The notes beneath the pieces were generated by a model. It was not told the DNA's origin. It searched no databases and saw nothing but the letters and a program-made list of their open reading frames with translations. From positions 62,001 to 126,000 of the forward strand of contig JAUIKM010000015.1 of the NCBI GenBank assembly GCA_030430495.1: a stretch of DNA of 64,000 nucleotides. The letters run 5' to 3'. The stretch is from a bacterium. GTDB lineage: Bacteria; Bacteroidota; Ignavibacteria; Kapaibacteriales; UBA7675. A program made the position numbers and the translations under genes. Below are positions 25,969 to 36,009 of this stretch, one piece after another (positions within the stretch are counted from its first letter, which is position 1; each line of letters opens with the position of its first letter).

Positions 25969-27678
25969 ATGAAAAACCTCAGCAGCTCCACGGCATCCAC
26001 GACCGCCTTCCTGACTTTTCTGATGATTTTCTTGTTTGTACCGTGCGCGCAGGCCGCGGAGGGACCGGTGTTGACGGCGATGCGCCAGGAAATGGCGCGC
26101 ACTATGGACGAGCTGCGCCAGGAGGAGCACCCGCCCTACTTCCTCTCGTACTCGGTGACGGAAGTGCTGGGGCATACCATCACGGCGTCGTTTGGCCTGC
26201 TCGTGGACTCCTCGCCGGAGAAGTCGCGCATACTCGACACGGACATCCGCGTCGGCGACTACGCACTCGACAACACGCGTCAGATTCGCGGCTCCAGCTT
26301 TGAGTCTTCCGGCCTGGCGCGCGGCGGCACGCTGCCGCTCGGCGACGACATCGGCGCTATTCGCGCCGGCATCTGGACGGCGACGGACCGCCAGTACAAA
26401 GCCGCCGTGGAGCGCTACCTGAAGGTTCTGACCAACCGCGCCGTTAAAATCGAGGAAGATGATCGCTCCGGCGACTTTTCACACGAAAAAGCCAGCTCGG
26501 CCACGCAGCCGCTGCAGAAACTGGACCTGAACGTGCCGCAGTGGGAAGAGCGCCTGCGCCGCCTTTCGGGGCTTTTTGCCGGCCATCCCGAACTCTACAG
26601 CGGCACGGTCTGGATGCGCGCCGAAGTGCTCAACAAATACTTCGTCAACAGCGAAGGCACGGCGATTCAGACCAGCGAACCCGTCATTCGCGTGTTCGCC
26701 ATTGCCAACACCAAAGCCGACGACGGCATGACGCTACCGCTCTTCCGCTCCTACTTTGCCTTCTCCGCCGACGGCCTGCCGAGCGAAGAGAAAATGGAAT
26801 CGGACATCCAGGAGATGATCCGCCTGCTGAAAGAACTGCGCCAGGCGCCGCTGTTTGAGACCTACTCCGGCCCGGCCATCCTCTCCGGCGAAGCTGCCGG
26901 CGTCTTTTTCCACGAAATTTTCGGCCATCGCATCGAGGGCCACCGCCAGAAAGACGTCAACTCCAGCCAGACCTTCAAGAACCTCGTCGGCGAGCAGATT
27001 CTGCCCGACTTCATCGACGTCGTGTTTGATCCGGCGCTGCGCCGCCTGGGCGAGCAGGATCTGGTGGGGCACTACCTCTACGACGACCAGGGCATTCCCG
27101 GCAAACGCGTTGAAACGGTGAAGGACGGCGTGTTCCGCGAGTTTTTGATGTCGCGTTCGCCGATCGACCGCTTCCCGAACTCCAACGGCCACGGCCGCAA
27201 ACAGCCCGGCTTCGGCGTCGTCTCGCGCCAGTCCAACCTGCTGGTGCAGTCGGAAAAACAGGTGCCCTTTGAACAATTGCGCGAACTGCTGCGCGAAGAA
27301 TGCAAAAAACAGGACAAGGAATTCGGCCTGTACTTTGTCGAGATTCAGGGCGGGTTTACGTTCACGCAGCGCACGATTCCCAACGCATTCAACGTGCAGC
27401 CGCTCGTGGTGTACAAAATTTTTGCCGACGGGCGTCCGGACCAGCTGGTGCGCGGCGTCGACCTGATCGGCACGCCGCTGACGACCTTCAAGAACATCGT
27501 GGCCGCAGCCGACGATCTGGGCGTTTTCAACGGCATGTGCGGCGCAGAATCGGGCAGCGTGCCCGTCTCCGCGTCATCGCCCAGCCTGCTGGTTTCGACC
27601 ATCGAGGTTCAGAAAAAGGCCAAATCGCAGGCCAAACTGCCGATCCTGCCGGCTCCGTCGCAGGCCGGCATAGACTAA
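25969..27678 (+). CDS. Exported TldD-like metalloprotease
   Basis: TldD/TldE complexes are zinc proteases that trim unfolded peptides, for example in microcin maturation. This 569-residue member carries the zinc motif HEIFGH, which places the HExxxH ligands at His315, Glu316 and His320, inside GEAAGVFFHEIFGHRIEGH. Unlike the cytosolic TldD, it begins with a clear signal peptide (residues 1-29, hydrophobic TTAFLTFLMIFLFVPC ending AQA-AEG), so it acts in the periplasm or beyond. A paralogue lacking the zinc motif follows 62 bases downstream, reproducing the TldD/TldE arrangement. Confidence 0.88.
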   Translation: MKNLSSSTASTTAFLTFLMIFLFVPCAQAAEGPVLTAMRQEMARTMDELRQEEHPPYFLSYSVTEVLGHTITASFGLLVDSSPEKSRILDTDIRVGDYALDNTRQIRGSSFESSGLARGGTLPLGDDIGAIRAGIWTATDRQYKAAVERYLKVLTNRAVKIEEDDRSGDFSHEKASSATQPLQKLDLNVPQWEERLRRLSGLFAGHPELYSGTVWMRAEVLNKYFVNSEGTAIQTSEPVIRVFAIANTKADDGMTLPLFRSYFAFSADGLPSEEKMESDIQEMIRLLKELRQAPLFETYSGPAILSGEAAGVFFHEIFGHRIEGHRQKDVNSSQTFKNLVGEQILPDFIDVVFDPALRRLGEQDLVGHYLYDDQGIPGKRVETVKDGVFREFLMSRSPIDRFPNSNGHGRKQPGFGVVSRQSNLLVQSEKQVPFEQLRELLREECKKQDKEFGLYFVEIQGGFTFTQRTIPNAFNVQPLVVYKIFADGRPDQLVRGVDLIGTPLTTFKNIVAAADDLGVFNGMCGAESGSVPVSASSPSLLVSTIEVQKKAKSQAKLPILPAPSQAGID

Positions 27679-27740
27679 TGCCGATCGCGGCGCTGCCGAT
27701 CGCGGCGACGCATAGACTCAGAACAACCCGGAATTCAGCA

Positions 27741-29567
27741 ATGAAGAATCGTTCAAATATTGTGGTCCGTTCCGCTCACACGAGCCTCCTCCTGCTTTTT
27801 GTTTTGCTCTGTGGCGCGTCCGTCGACGCCGCGGCACAGCCTGCCATGACCGCGACGGTCAACCCGGAGGCAAACAAAAAAATCATGCGGGCCATGGAAG
27901 ACGAAATCCGTCGGTCCCTGAATGAACTGTCGCTGCCGGGCGTACAAAAACCCTACTACCTGGAGTACCGCCTGCAACGGCGCTGGGCGCACAATCTGCA
28001 GGCCACCTTCGGCAGCCTGGTTGAGAGTTCCGACGACGAAGTAGCCACGCTGAGCGTCGGCATTCGCGTGGGCGACTACGAGTTTGACAACAGCAATTTT
28101 TTTGACGTCAGCCTGAATTTTTTCGGCACGACGGACGACGAGGAGTCCTTCCGCAACCGCCGCATTCCCTGGGACGTCGACTACGACAATCTGCGCCGCG
28201 AACTGTGGCTGGCGAGCGACGCCGCCTACAAACAGGCCGGTGAAATCTACGCCAAGAAAAAAGCTGCCATCGAGAACCGCGTCAGGCTGGACAGCACGCC
28301 GGACTTCATCCCGATGCCCGCGGCCGAGTTCACGGAGGTCGAGCCGATTCCGGCCTTCCGCAAGGACTACTTCACCCAACTGCTCACCGACATTTCCGCG
28401 GTGTTCCGCGAGTATCCGGATATCGCGCTGAGCCAGGTGAACTTTGAGTTCCTGCCGGAGGTGCAGTACTATCTGAACACGGAAGGGCGTCGGCTGATCA
28501 AAACCGAGCTGTTTACCGGCCTGGAGATTTCCGCGGTGACGCAGGCCAAAGACGGCATGCCGATCGCGCAGACCTACACGACGTATTCGCGCAACCCGGA
28601 CGACCTGCCTTCGCGCGACTCGCTGCTGAGCGTGGCCCACCACCTCGGCAACCTGCTGACGGACGCACGCGACAGTGAAATGATCGAACCCTATTCGGGG
28701 CCGGTGCTGTTTGAAGACCAGGCCGCGGGCGAGCTGTTCGGTCAGATTTTCCTGCCGAACCTGGCCACGGTGCGCGCCCCGCTTTCCGAGGGCGGGTTCC
28801 AGGACAAACCGCGTTTTTCGGCCTTTCAGAACAAGATTGGCGGCCGCGTGCTGCCGGAATTCCTGAGCGCCGAGGTCAAACCGGACCTGGCCGAGTTTGA
28901 AGGCACGCCGCTGGTGGGCATGTGCCAGGTCGACGACGAAGGCGTGCCGACGCAGAGCTTCAAAATCATCGAAGACGGCTACCTGCAGAACCTGATGAGT
29001 TCGCGCGTGCCCACGCGGCGCGTTCGCGAGTCCAACGGCCACCAGCGCGGCGGCGCGGCCATGCTCAGCACGGTCTCGCTGACGGCCTCGCCGGAAAAAA
29101 CCTGGTCGACGCAGCACCTGCGCGAGCGCATGCTGGAACTCTGTGAAGCGCGCGAACTGCCCTACGGCATCGTGGTGCGCAGCGCGCTCAACTCCAATCT
29201 GCTGATCACCTCAATTTATCCGATGACGCAGGGCGACTACGCTTTTACGCGCGGCGAGGGCGTGGTGCCCCTGCTCGAAGCGTACAAAGTCTATCCCGAC
29301 GGCCGCGAGGAACTGATCCGCGGCATGGAAGTGACCGGCATCTCACACCAGTCGTTCAAGGACATTCTGGCGCTTGGCGACGAACGCTACGCCTACAACT
29401 TCCTGGCGTCGTCGATCACGTCGCCTTTTTACTCCGGCGGGCGTCAGTACATCCCCGTGTCCTACATCGGAGCGGACGTGCTGTTTGAAGACCTGGAAGT
29501 CACACCGGTCGAGTCCGACTTCGCAAAACCGCCGATCCTGCCGCACCCCTATTTTTCGGACAAATAA
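27741..29567 (+). CDS. Exported TldE/PmbA-like protein without zinc motif
   Basis: The 608-residue protein is a paralogue of the preceding gene: the N-terminal MRAMEDEIRRSLNELSLPG, the KPYYLEYRL segment and the C-terminal organisation match it. The zinc motif is absent: at the equivalent position, the sequence reads QAAGELFGQIFLPN. It is therefore the non-catalytic, TldE-like half of a probable heterodimer. A signal peptide (residues 1-32, SLLLLFVLLCGASVDAAAQ) matches the export of its partner. I start at the ATG at 27741; a longer frame starts upstream inside the tldD-like gene and is not real. Confidence 0.85.
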   Translation: MKNRSNIVVRSAHTSLLLLFVLLCGASVDAAAQPAMTATVNPEANKKIMRAMEDEIRRSLNELSLPGVQKPYYLEYRLQRRWAHNLQATFGSLVESSDDEVATLSVGIRVGDYEFDNSNFFDVSLNFFGTTDDEESFRNRRIPWDVDYDNLRRELWLASDAAYKQAGEIYAKKKAAIENRVRLDSTPDFIPMPAAEFTEVEPIPAFRKDYFTQLLTDISAVFREYPDIALSQVNFEFLPEVQYYLNTEGRRLIKTELFTGLEISAVTQAKDGMPIAQTYTTYSRNPDDLPSRDSLLSVAHHLGNLLTDARDSEMIEPYSGPVLFEDQAAGELFGQIFLPNLATVRAPLSEGGFQDKPRFSAFQNKIGGRVLPEFLSAEVKPDLAEFEGTPLVGMCQVDDEGVPTQSFKIIEDGYLQNLMSSRVPTRRVRESNGHQRGGAAMLSTVSLTASPEKTWSTQHLRERMLELCEARELPYGIVVRSALNSNLLITSIYPMTQGDYAFTRGEGVVPLLEAYKVYPDGREELIRGMEVTGISHQSFKDILALGDERYAYNFLASSITSPFYSGGRQYIPVSYIGADVLFEDLEVTPVESDFAKPPILPHPYFSDK

Positions 29568-29767
29568 AACAGGGCAAAAGCAGGCCGCAAAGCAGGGCGC
29601 TGTTTGACACTCCGGCATCGATTCGTCATTTTGTGTGTTAGTTCGGTCAATTGTCCCCCCGGCAATGCCGTCGAGCCCGGCGTCACCGCAGGTGTAACCC
29701 GATCTCGACGACTGCAATCATTGTATCCGATCTGGCACGCGCACTAACTTCTAACCATTCCGGCGCT

Positions 29768-32695
29768 ATGCTGCACAAACAACGTTCAGTTACCCTGGTA
29801 TTCCTGGTGCTTTTGCTGGCTGCGGGCCGGTCTGAAGCGCACTTCCATTCATTCGAGGCCGGCAGCGTTGTCGTGGCGCTCAAAACCTCGTCGAGCGAGT
29901 ATGCGGCCTGGAGCGCCGCCGGACGTGCGGGCGAACTGCCTGCGCTGCGCGCGCTGATCGGCGAGCACAACAGTCGCGGCTACATCGGCAATGACCTGCT
30001 ACAGGCCTGGCAACAGCACAAACGCTTTTCCGGCGGCATGCTGCGCGCCGGAGTGGACGGCGCGGCGGACGCGGTCGCCGGCGACCCGATTGCCGGTCTC
30101 TGCGTCGTGGAGTTTACGCAGCCGCTCAATCCCGTCTGGCTCGTCGGCAAACTGCAAGCTTACAAATTCATCGACTTTGCCGAGCCGCTGTTCACACGCG
30201 AATTTCTGTTTCAGCCCAACGATCCGCTCAAGGACCAGCAGAACCACCTGCAGCGCATCAGCGCGTTTGAAGCCTGGGACCTGCTGCCTGACGACGGCAC
30301 CGCCCTCGTGGCGATCGTCGACACGGGCTACGACTTCGACCACGAAGATTTGAGCGATTCGTACTGGATAAATCCGGGTGAAGACGGGCTGGACGCCCAA
30401 AATCAGGACCGCCGCAGCAACGGCTTTGACGACGACGGCAACGGCTTCGTAGACGACTGGCGCGGCTGGGACTTCGTCAGCACGCCTCCCGGCGGCGACA
30501 ACAATCCGACCAACGGCAACGAACACGGCGTGCACGTCTCCGGAATCGCCGGTGCAACGGTCAACAACGGCGTCGGCGTGGCCGGCGTCGGCCTGGGCGT
30601 GAAAATTCTGCCGGTCAAGATCGGTCCCGACCCCGATTTCCAGGAAACGACATCGCGCGGTCACGAAGGCATTCTGTATGCCGCCACGCTCGGCGCGGAC
30701 GTGATCAATTGCAGCTGGGGCGGCTTTGATTATTCCCGGGCTGAACGCATGATTATCGACGAGGCCACGGCCATGGGCAGCCTGGTCGTCGCCTCCGTCG
30801 GCAACGAAGGCATCGACGCCACGCGTTTTCCGGCGGGGTATGCGCCCGTCCTGAGCGTGGCGTGGACCACGGCCGACGACCGCGTCTCGGGTTCGTCGAA
30901 CCGCCACACGACGGTCGACATCAGTTCGCCCGGATCGAGCATCGTATCCACGCTGCCCAACGACAATTACGGCGGCCCCAGTTGGAACGGAACGTCCATG
31001 GCCGCTCCGATGGTCAGCGCCGCCGCCGCCATGGTGAAAATGCGCTGGCCGACCCTGACGCCGCAGCAGATCAAAGCGCAGGTGCTCAACGCCGCCGACA
31101 ATATCGACGACCGCAACTCCGGCATCCCCGGCCGCTACGGCAGCGGCAGACTCAACTGTTTTGAGGCGGTACGCGAGCGCAAAACCGCGGCGGGAATCAG
31201 CGACATCCGGATCGCAGACGCCAACGGCAACGGCGCCATCGAACTGGGCGAGGACGTCACGATCAACTTTACCGTCACCAATTACTTCGGCACGCTGATC
31301 AATCTGCGCGTCGAAGCCGACGACGAAACGGAAGAATTTCAGGCTGATTTTTCGCGCGGCGAGGTCGTCGTCGGCGGACTGGCCGAGGGCGAATCGCGTC
31401 AGATTCAGGATCAGGGCATTGTGCTCAGCTTCCCGGAAGGCGCGCCGAGCAACCACGTCTACTACCTGACGCTCAAGCTGCGCGAGTCCGGCGAGACCAT
31501 CGGCCGCGAGACCATTCGACTGCGGATCAGCCCGACCTACGCCACGATTTACAGCGGCGAGATGACTCTGTCTTTTAACAATGAAGGTAAACTGGGCTAC
31601 AACGACTACGCCGACAACAATGAAGGCGACGGCATCCGCTACAAAAACAGCGAAAATCTGGTCTACGAAGGCGGCCTGATTCTTGCGACTTCGCCGGATG
31701 AGATGTTATCCGCCGTACACGAGTCGGTCGGATTTGCCACGGCGGATTTTCTCCCGCTTGAACTTCCTTTGGTTGCCGACGAGGTTTCAGCCAACTGGGG
31801 CCGCGCGGCGCGCGGCACGACAAAATTCCGCGACGGCGGCAGCACGTCCGGACTACAGGTCAGCGTCGATCAGAGGATCGATGTCTACCAGCTCGACCAG
31901 AGCTTCGAGCCGTTCACTCATCTGGTGTATCACATTACAAACGACGGCCAGGCGCGCATCGAAAACATGTACGGCGCGCTCTACTTCGATTGGGACATCA
32001 ATCCCGACGGCCTGGGCGACAAGGTTGAAATGGTCTCGTCCGGCGGCGATCCGCTTCGCCGCAACTACGGCTACGTGTACAATTCACGCGAGACCAGCCT
32101 GCCGTACATCGCGGTCATGGGCCTCATGCCCGACGAACGTTTTGCTTTTTACGCCTTTGAGAATGCCGGCACAAACGGCTCGCTCGAGACCTCGCCGACC
32201 TTTACCAACGGCGACAAATGGCTGTCCATGATCAACGGCGCGGCGCGCACATCCGCCGGCCCCGCCGACGTTTCCATGCTCATCGGCGAAGGCCCGATCT
32301 CGCTTGAGCCCCAAAGCACGCACACGATGCATTTTCTGCTGTTCGGCGGCGCAGACCTGGCGGAAATTCAGGCCAAAGCCGCCCTGGCGGAAGAAATTAT
32401 AACCCTGACCTCGTCGGTCGAAAACGGCGTCTCCGCCGCGGGCGGACTGACAATCAGTCCCAACCCGGCTGTCGGCGGTCAGGTCGCAGTTGAATTAAAC
32501 CTGACGGAAAATCAGGAGTTGCGTATCAGCGTCAGCGACGCTCTGGGACGCACCGTGCAACAGTTTTTGCGTCCGGCGGCGGCAGGCGCGGCGCGCTTCA
32601 ACCTGAACACGACCGCACTGAGCGCGGGCGCGTATTACCTCGCCATCGATCTGGAGAACGGCGAGCGCTTCGGCGGAATGTTCATCGTGCGTTGA
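29768..32695 (+). CDS. Secreted subtilase with type IX secretion sorting domain (first)
   Basis: The 975-residue protein has a signal peptide (MLHKQRSVTLVFLVLLLAAG), a subtilisin (S8) catalytic domain and a C-terminal type IX secretion sorting domain. The triad is Asp185 (AIVDTGYDFDHEDL), His253 (EHGVHVSGIAG) and Ser410 (NGTSMAAPM). A beta-rich region of about 450 residues follows. The end ISPNPAVGGQVAVELNL with LGRTVQQFL and YYLAIDLENG matches the Por-type sorting domain, so the enzyme should cross the outer membrane. The next gene is a close paralogue 68 bases on, indicating tandem duplication. Confidence 0.93.
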   Translation: MLHKQRSVTLVFLVLLLAAGRSEAHFHSFEAGSVVVALKTSSSEYAAWSAAGRAGELPALRALIGEHNSRGYIGNDLLQAWQQHKRFSGGMLRAGVDGAADAVAGDPIAGLCVVEFTQPLNPVWLVGKLQAYKFIDFAEPLFTREFLFQPNDPLKDQQNHLQRISAFEAWDLLPDDGTALVAIVDTGYDFDHEDLSDSYWINPGEDGLDAQNQDRRSNGFDDDGNGFVDDWRGWDFVSTPPGGDNNPTNGNEHGVHVSGIAGATVNNGVGVAGVGLGVKILPVKIGPDPDFQETTSRGHEGILYAATLGADVINCSWGGFDYSRAERMIIDEATAMGSLVVASVGNEGIDATRFPAGYAPVLSVAWTTADDRVSGSSNRHTTVDISSPGSSIVSTLPNDNYGGPSWNGTSMAAPMVSAAAAMVKMRWPTLTPQQIKAQVLNAADNIDDRNSGIPGRYGSGRLNCFEAVRERKTAAGISDIRIADANGNGAIELGEDVTINFTVTNYFGTLINLRVEADDETEEFQADFSRGEVVVGGLAEGESRQIQDQGIVLSFPEGAPSNHVYYLTLKLRESGETIGRETIRLRISPTYATIYSGEMTLSFNNEGKLGYNDYADNNEGDGIRYKNSENLVYEGGLILATSPDEMLSAVHESVGFATADFLPLELPLVADEVSANWGRAARGTTKFRDGGSTSGLQVSVDQRIDVYQLDQSFEPFTHLVYHITNDGQARIENMYGALYFDWDINPDGLGDKVEMVSSGGDPLRRNYGYVYNSRETSLPYIAVMGLMPDERFAFYAFENAGTNGSLETSPTFTNGDKWLSMINGAARTSAGPADVSMLIGEGPISLEPQSTHTMHFLLFGGADLAEIQAKAALAEEIITLTSSVENGVSAAGGLTISPNPAVGGQVAVELNLTENQELRISVSDALGRTVQQFLRPAAAGAARFNLNTTALSAGAYYLAIDLENGERFGGMFIVR

Positions 32696-32769
32696 TCGGC
32701 CTGTAACCGCTTCAGGGGTGGTAGTGTCGCTAATGACATCAGGAAGTACCAAGCTGCTGGAGTATGTAC

Positions 32770-35667
32770 ATGTTGGCGCCGCGAGCCGGACTGATTTCCC
32801 TGTTAGTGCTGATCGGCTGGTTTGCCGCCACAGGGGCCGTGCACGCATCCGACGACGCCTCGCTTGAGGCCGACAAGATAATTGTAAAATTCGCCGCGGG
32901 TGAACAACTCGCGGCGACGTGGTTTAAACAAGGCCGCAGCGCGTCCCTGCCGGAGCTGAAGGCGATCATCGGGCCGCACAACAGCCGCCCTTTTCTCTCC
33001 GACGCCGTGCTGACGGCTTGCGCTCGGCGCCTTGCTCCGGCCTCTTTGGCCAAGGGTTCCGCGCGCTTTTTGTTCACACCGCTGGCGAATATCGCCGTGC
33101 TGCATCTCGACAAAAACACCGACTCCGAATCCATTCAATACTGCATCGACAAACTCAACAGCGTCGACGGCATTGAGTACGCGGAGCGCATGCCGCGCCA
33201 CCATTTTTGCGCCGGTCCCAACGACCCGCTGGCGGTCGATCAATACCACCTGACCGGCATTCGCGCCTTTGACGCCTGGGAATTCATCGGCGAAAGCCGC
33301 AAAGTACTGCTGGCAATTGTCGATACCGGCGTTGAAGACGAGCACCCCGATCTCAAAGACGTCATGTTTATCAACGCGCTTGAAGATGGTCCCGACGGGC
33401 GCGGCGGCAACAAACGGAACAACGGCATCGACGATGATTTCAACGGATTTGTCGACGACTGGCGCGGTTGGGACTTTGGATCGAGCGGCGACGGAGACAA
33501 CGTCCCCCTGCCCGGCAGCGGTCACGGCACCCACGTCGCCGGCATTGCGGGCGCAGTCGTTAACAATGGTCTTGGTGTTTCCGGCGCTTCGCCCTGGCTG
33601 GAAATCATGCCGGTAAAAGTGGCCAACGACTCCGATGTTAATTTTGGCGTCATCCGCGGTTTTGAAGGCGTTCTGTATGCCGCCGCCATGGGCGCCGAAG
33701 TCATCAACTGCTCCTGGGGCAGCGTCAACGGCTCCCAGGCCGAAAGCGAAGTAATCGACGCCGTGACCGCAATGGGCGCAGTCGTCATTTGCGGCGCCGG
33801 CAACGACGGCCGATTTGTGAACTTTTTTCCGGCCGGTTACCCCGGCTCGCTTTCCGTCACGGCACTGACCGCGACCGACAAAAAAGCGGACTTTTCAAAC
33901 TTCTTCTACACCGTCGACGTGTCCGCCCCCGGCGTTAACATTACTTCCACGGACAAAAACGGACTGTTCGACACGCGCGACGGCACGTCGATGTCGGCTC
34001 CGATGGTCGCCGCGGCGGCGGCGCTGGTCAAGACCGCCTTTCCCGGGATGAACGCAATTCAGGTGATCGAACAGATCAAGGCGACGTCAAAGTCAATCGA
34101 GGATCTGAATACGGATGTCGCCGGGCTGATCGGCCGCGGCAAACTCGACATGTACGCCGCCGTCAGCAACCGCGATGCTCAGTCGATTCTCGTCGAGGAC
34201 GTGCGGATAAGCGACGCCGACGGCGACGGACTGGCCGCGCCGGGCGATGAGATCAACATTTCCATCGACATCTGGAATGTCCTGGCTGCCACGGGGGCCG
34301 CGGCGGCTTATGCCGGCACGCCCGTCTTCGACGATCCGAAACTCGACAGCTACGAGTTTGAACTCGACGTGCTGGAACGCGGCGAACATCGGGACGACGC
34401 GCTGACAATCGCGTTCACCGTGCCGCAGCAGATAGTCAACGACTACGTGTTCAGAATTCCGATTGAGTTCCGCGACGGCGATAAGGTCATCGGATTCGAC
34501 GCCGTCAGCATCGTGCTCAATCCCTCCTACCGCACACTCAACGCCAACAACATCGCCATCACGGCCAACAGTCGCGGCAACTTCGGCTACAACGACTACC
34601 CGTCGAACCAGATGGGCAGCGGCTTCCGCTACAACGGCGGACGCAACCTCATGTTTGAAGGCGCACTGATAATCGGACATTCGCCGGGCCACATTTCCAA
34701 TGTGGCGCGAGCGACGACGCTGCTCCGCCAGGACGACGCTTTCCTGATCGCGGAGGCGATCGAACTGACGGAAGACGGACCGCTTGCCCCGCTGGAGGCG
34801 CACTGTGTTTTCGGCGATACACTCGCGCCCAACGACGCCGGCGTCAGCGTTCAACAGAGCATCTACCAGTTTGACGAAGAGGGTCATCGCGACTACACGC
34901 TGGTGCGCTACGACGTGACCAATACCAGCGGCGTCGACATGGAAGAATTGTTCATAAGTCTGCTGTGCGACTGGGATCTGCAGGCCGGCGGCGCGTCGGA
35001 TGTCACCGCTTTTGACTACAACCGCGTTTTGTACTACGTGCGCAATGTACGCGACGAAAATTCACCGCTCGTGGGAATGCAGTTGCTCTCCGAATACGAC
35101 GTCAACTTCTTTGCGATCGACAATGCAACGAGCCGCGGCATCAACCTGGCAAACGGATTCACGCGCGAGGAAAAGTGGCATGTTATCAGCAACGGTGTGG
35201 CGCGCGACAGAAGCAATGTTACGGACGTTTCCGCCGTGCTCGGCGCCGGCCCGATTTCTGTCCGCGACGGTGAAACTGTTTCGGTCGCATTTAGTATATT
35301 TGCCGGCGACAACTTCACGGATCTTTACACTCATGCTGATAGTGCGCGGGTTCGCGCCGGTGAAAGCGGCATCGGCACTGCAGCAATCAAGCGGCTCCCG
35401 CGTGAATCACATCTCACGAGTGTGTTTCCGAATCCCGATCGCAACGGCGTCGTCACCGTCGAATACCAGTTGGCCGTCAAACAGGTCGTGTCGATTGACG
35501 TATTCGACTTGCTGGGCCGCCGGATGATGCAAGTGTTTGACGGCGAACAACGCGTCGGCCAGTATTCCGTCGAGATCCTGACGGCGCCACTGCCCGTTGG
35601 TAACTACGTGGTTCGACTTCAACTGCAGGATATGGTCGAGACGTTCGCCCTGAAAGTACTTCGCTGA
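32770..35667 (+). CDS. Secreted subtilase with type IX secretion sorting domain (second)
   Basis: The 965-residue paralogue of the preceding gene has triad residues Asp185 (AIVDTGVEDEHPDL), His252 (GSGHGTHVAGIAG) and Ser407 (GTSMSAPM). The Asp is at the same position as in the first copy. I use the ATG at 32770, because the GGAG site is seven bases upstream; an ATG at 32764 is too close. A signal peptide (LISLLVLIGWFAATGAVHA) is present. The C-terminus VFPNPDRNGVVTVEYQL plus LLGRRMMQVF is again a sorting domain. Both proteins keep GKLGYNDYADN or GNFGYNDYPSN in the central part. Confidence 0.93.
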   Translation: MLAPRAGLISLLVLIGWFAATGAVHASDDASLEADKIIVKFAAGEQLAATWFKQGRSASLPELKAIIGPHNSRPFLSDAVLTACARRLAPASLAKGSARFLFTPLANIAVLHLDKNTDSESIQYCIDKLNSVDGIEYAERMPRHHFCAGPNDPLAVDQYHLTGIRAFDAWEFIGESRKVLLAIVDTGVEDEHPDLKDVMFINALEDGPDGRGGNKRNNGIDDDFNGFVDDWRGWDFGSSGDGDNVPLPGSGHGTHVAGIAGAVVNNGLGVSGASPWLEIMPVKVANDSDVNFGVIRGFEGVLYAAAMGAEVINCSWGSVNGSQAESEVIDAVTAMGAVVICGAGNDGRFVNFFPAGYPGSLSVTALTATDKKADFSNFFYTVDVSAPGVNITSTDKNGLFDTRDGTSMSAPMVAAAAALVKTAFPGMNAIQVIEQIKATSKSIEDLNTDVAGLIGRGKLDMYAAVSNRDAQSILVEDVRISDADGDGLAAPGDEINISIDIWNVLAATGAAAAYAGTPVFDDPKLDSYEFELDVLERGEHRDDALTIAFTVPQQIVNDYVFRIPIEFRDGDKVIGFDAVSIVLNPSYRTLNANNIAITANSRGNFGYNDYPSNQMGSGFRYNGGRNLMFEGALIIGHSPGHISNVARATTLLRQDDAFLIAEAIELTEDGPLAPLEAHCVFGDTLAPNDAGVSVQQSIYQFDEEGHRDYTLVRYDVTNTSGVDMEELFISLLCDWDLQAGGASDVTAFDYNRVLYYVRNVRDENSPLVGMQLLSEYDVNFFAIDNATSRGINLANGFTREEKWHVISNGVARDRSNVTDVSAVLGAGPISVRDGETVSVAFSIFAGDNFTDLYTHADSARVRAGESGIGTAAIKRLPRESHLTSVFPNPDRNGVVTVEYQLAVKQVVSIDVFDLLGRRMMQVFDGEQRVGQYSVEILTAPLPVGNYVVRLQLQDMVETFALKVLR

Positions 35668-35726
35668 CGCGCACCCCCAAAACGCCGGCACAGGTGTGGA
35701 ATCCTCTATCGTAATGGAGAACATTT

Positions 35727-35903
35727 ATGGAAAAGTATAAGCAGCTCCTGGAGATGATCCAGCTTTTCGAGAAAGACTTCGAGAAATTTTACGTCCGACA
35801 AAACAAAACCGCGGGAATTCGCGTTCGCAAACACATGCAGGAAGTGCGCAAACTCGCGCAGGAGATCAGGATGGAAGTGCAGGACCTGAAAAACGCCATG
35901 TAA
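35727..35903 (+). CDS. Small Hc1-type histone H1-like protein
   Basis: This 58-residue gene begins at the ATG following AGGAGAACATTT-like purines (AATGGAGAAC, 35713-35722) and ends with TAA at 35901. The product is MEKYKQLLEMIQLFEKDFEK followed by a basic segment with NKTAGIRVRKHMQEVRKLAQ and an end of EVQDLKNAM. This matches the short histone H1-like (Hc1-type) proteins of Bacteroidota and Chlorobiota, which bind DNA and may compact the nucleoid. It is single-domain, helical and amphipathic. Confidence 0.85.
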   Translation: MEKYKQLLEMIQLFEKDFEKFYVRQNKTAGIRVRKHMQEVRKLAQEIRMEVQDLKNAM

Positions 35904-35930
35904 TTCGCCGTTCCCGCCAACAAGATCCGC

Positions 35931-35970
35931 GGAAGTCCTGCTCCCACGCCACCCATCGGGCGGGACTTCC
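35931..35970. terminator. Possible bidirectional hairpin between convergent genes
   Basis: GGAAGTCC at 35931-35938 pairs with GGACTTCC at 35963-35970, and inner CCC/GGG pairs extend it. No T-run follows, so it is a weak call. It sits between the convergent histone-like and amidotransferase genes. Confidence 0.45.
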
Positions 35971-36009
35971 ACGAACTCTACCGGCCCCCGAATACGTACC
36001 GCCGCCTGA

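Noticed and set aside
27753-29117. Minus-strand frame of 454 codons inside the tldE-like gene
   Set aside because: Antisense shadow; the plus-strand gene has a signal peptide and family homology over its length.
29999-31456. Minus-strand frame of 485 codons inside the first subtilase
   Set aside because: It lies antisense to a subtilase with an intact triad and sorting domain, and its product has no recognisable feature.
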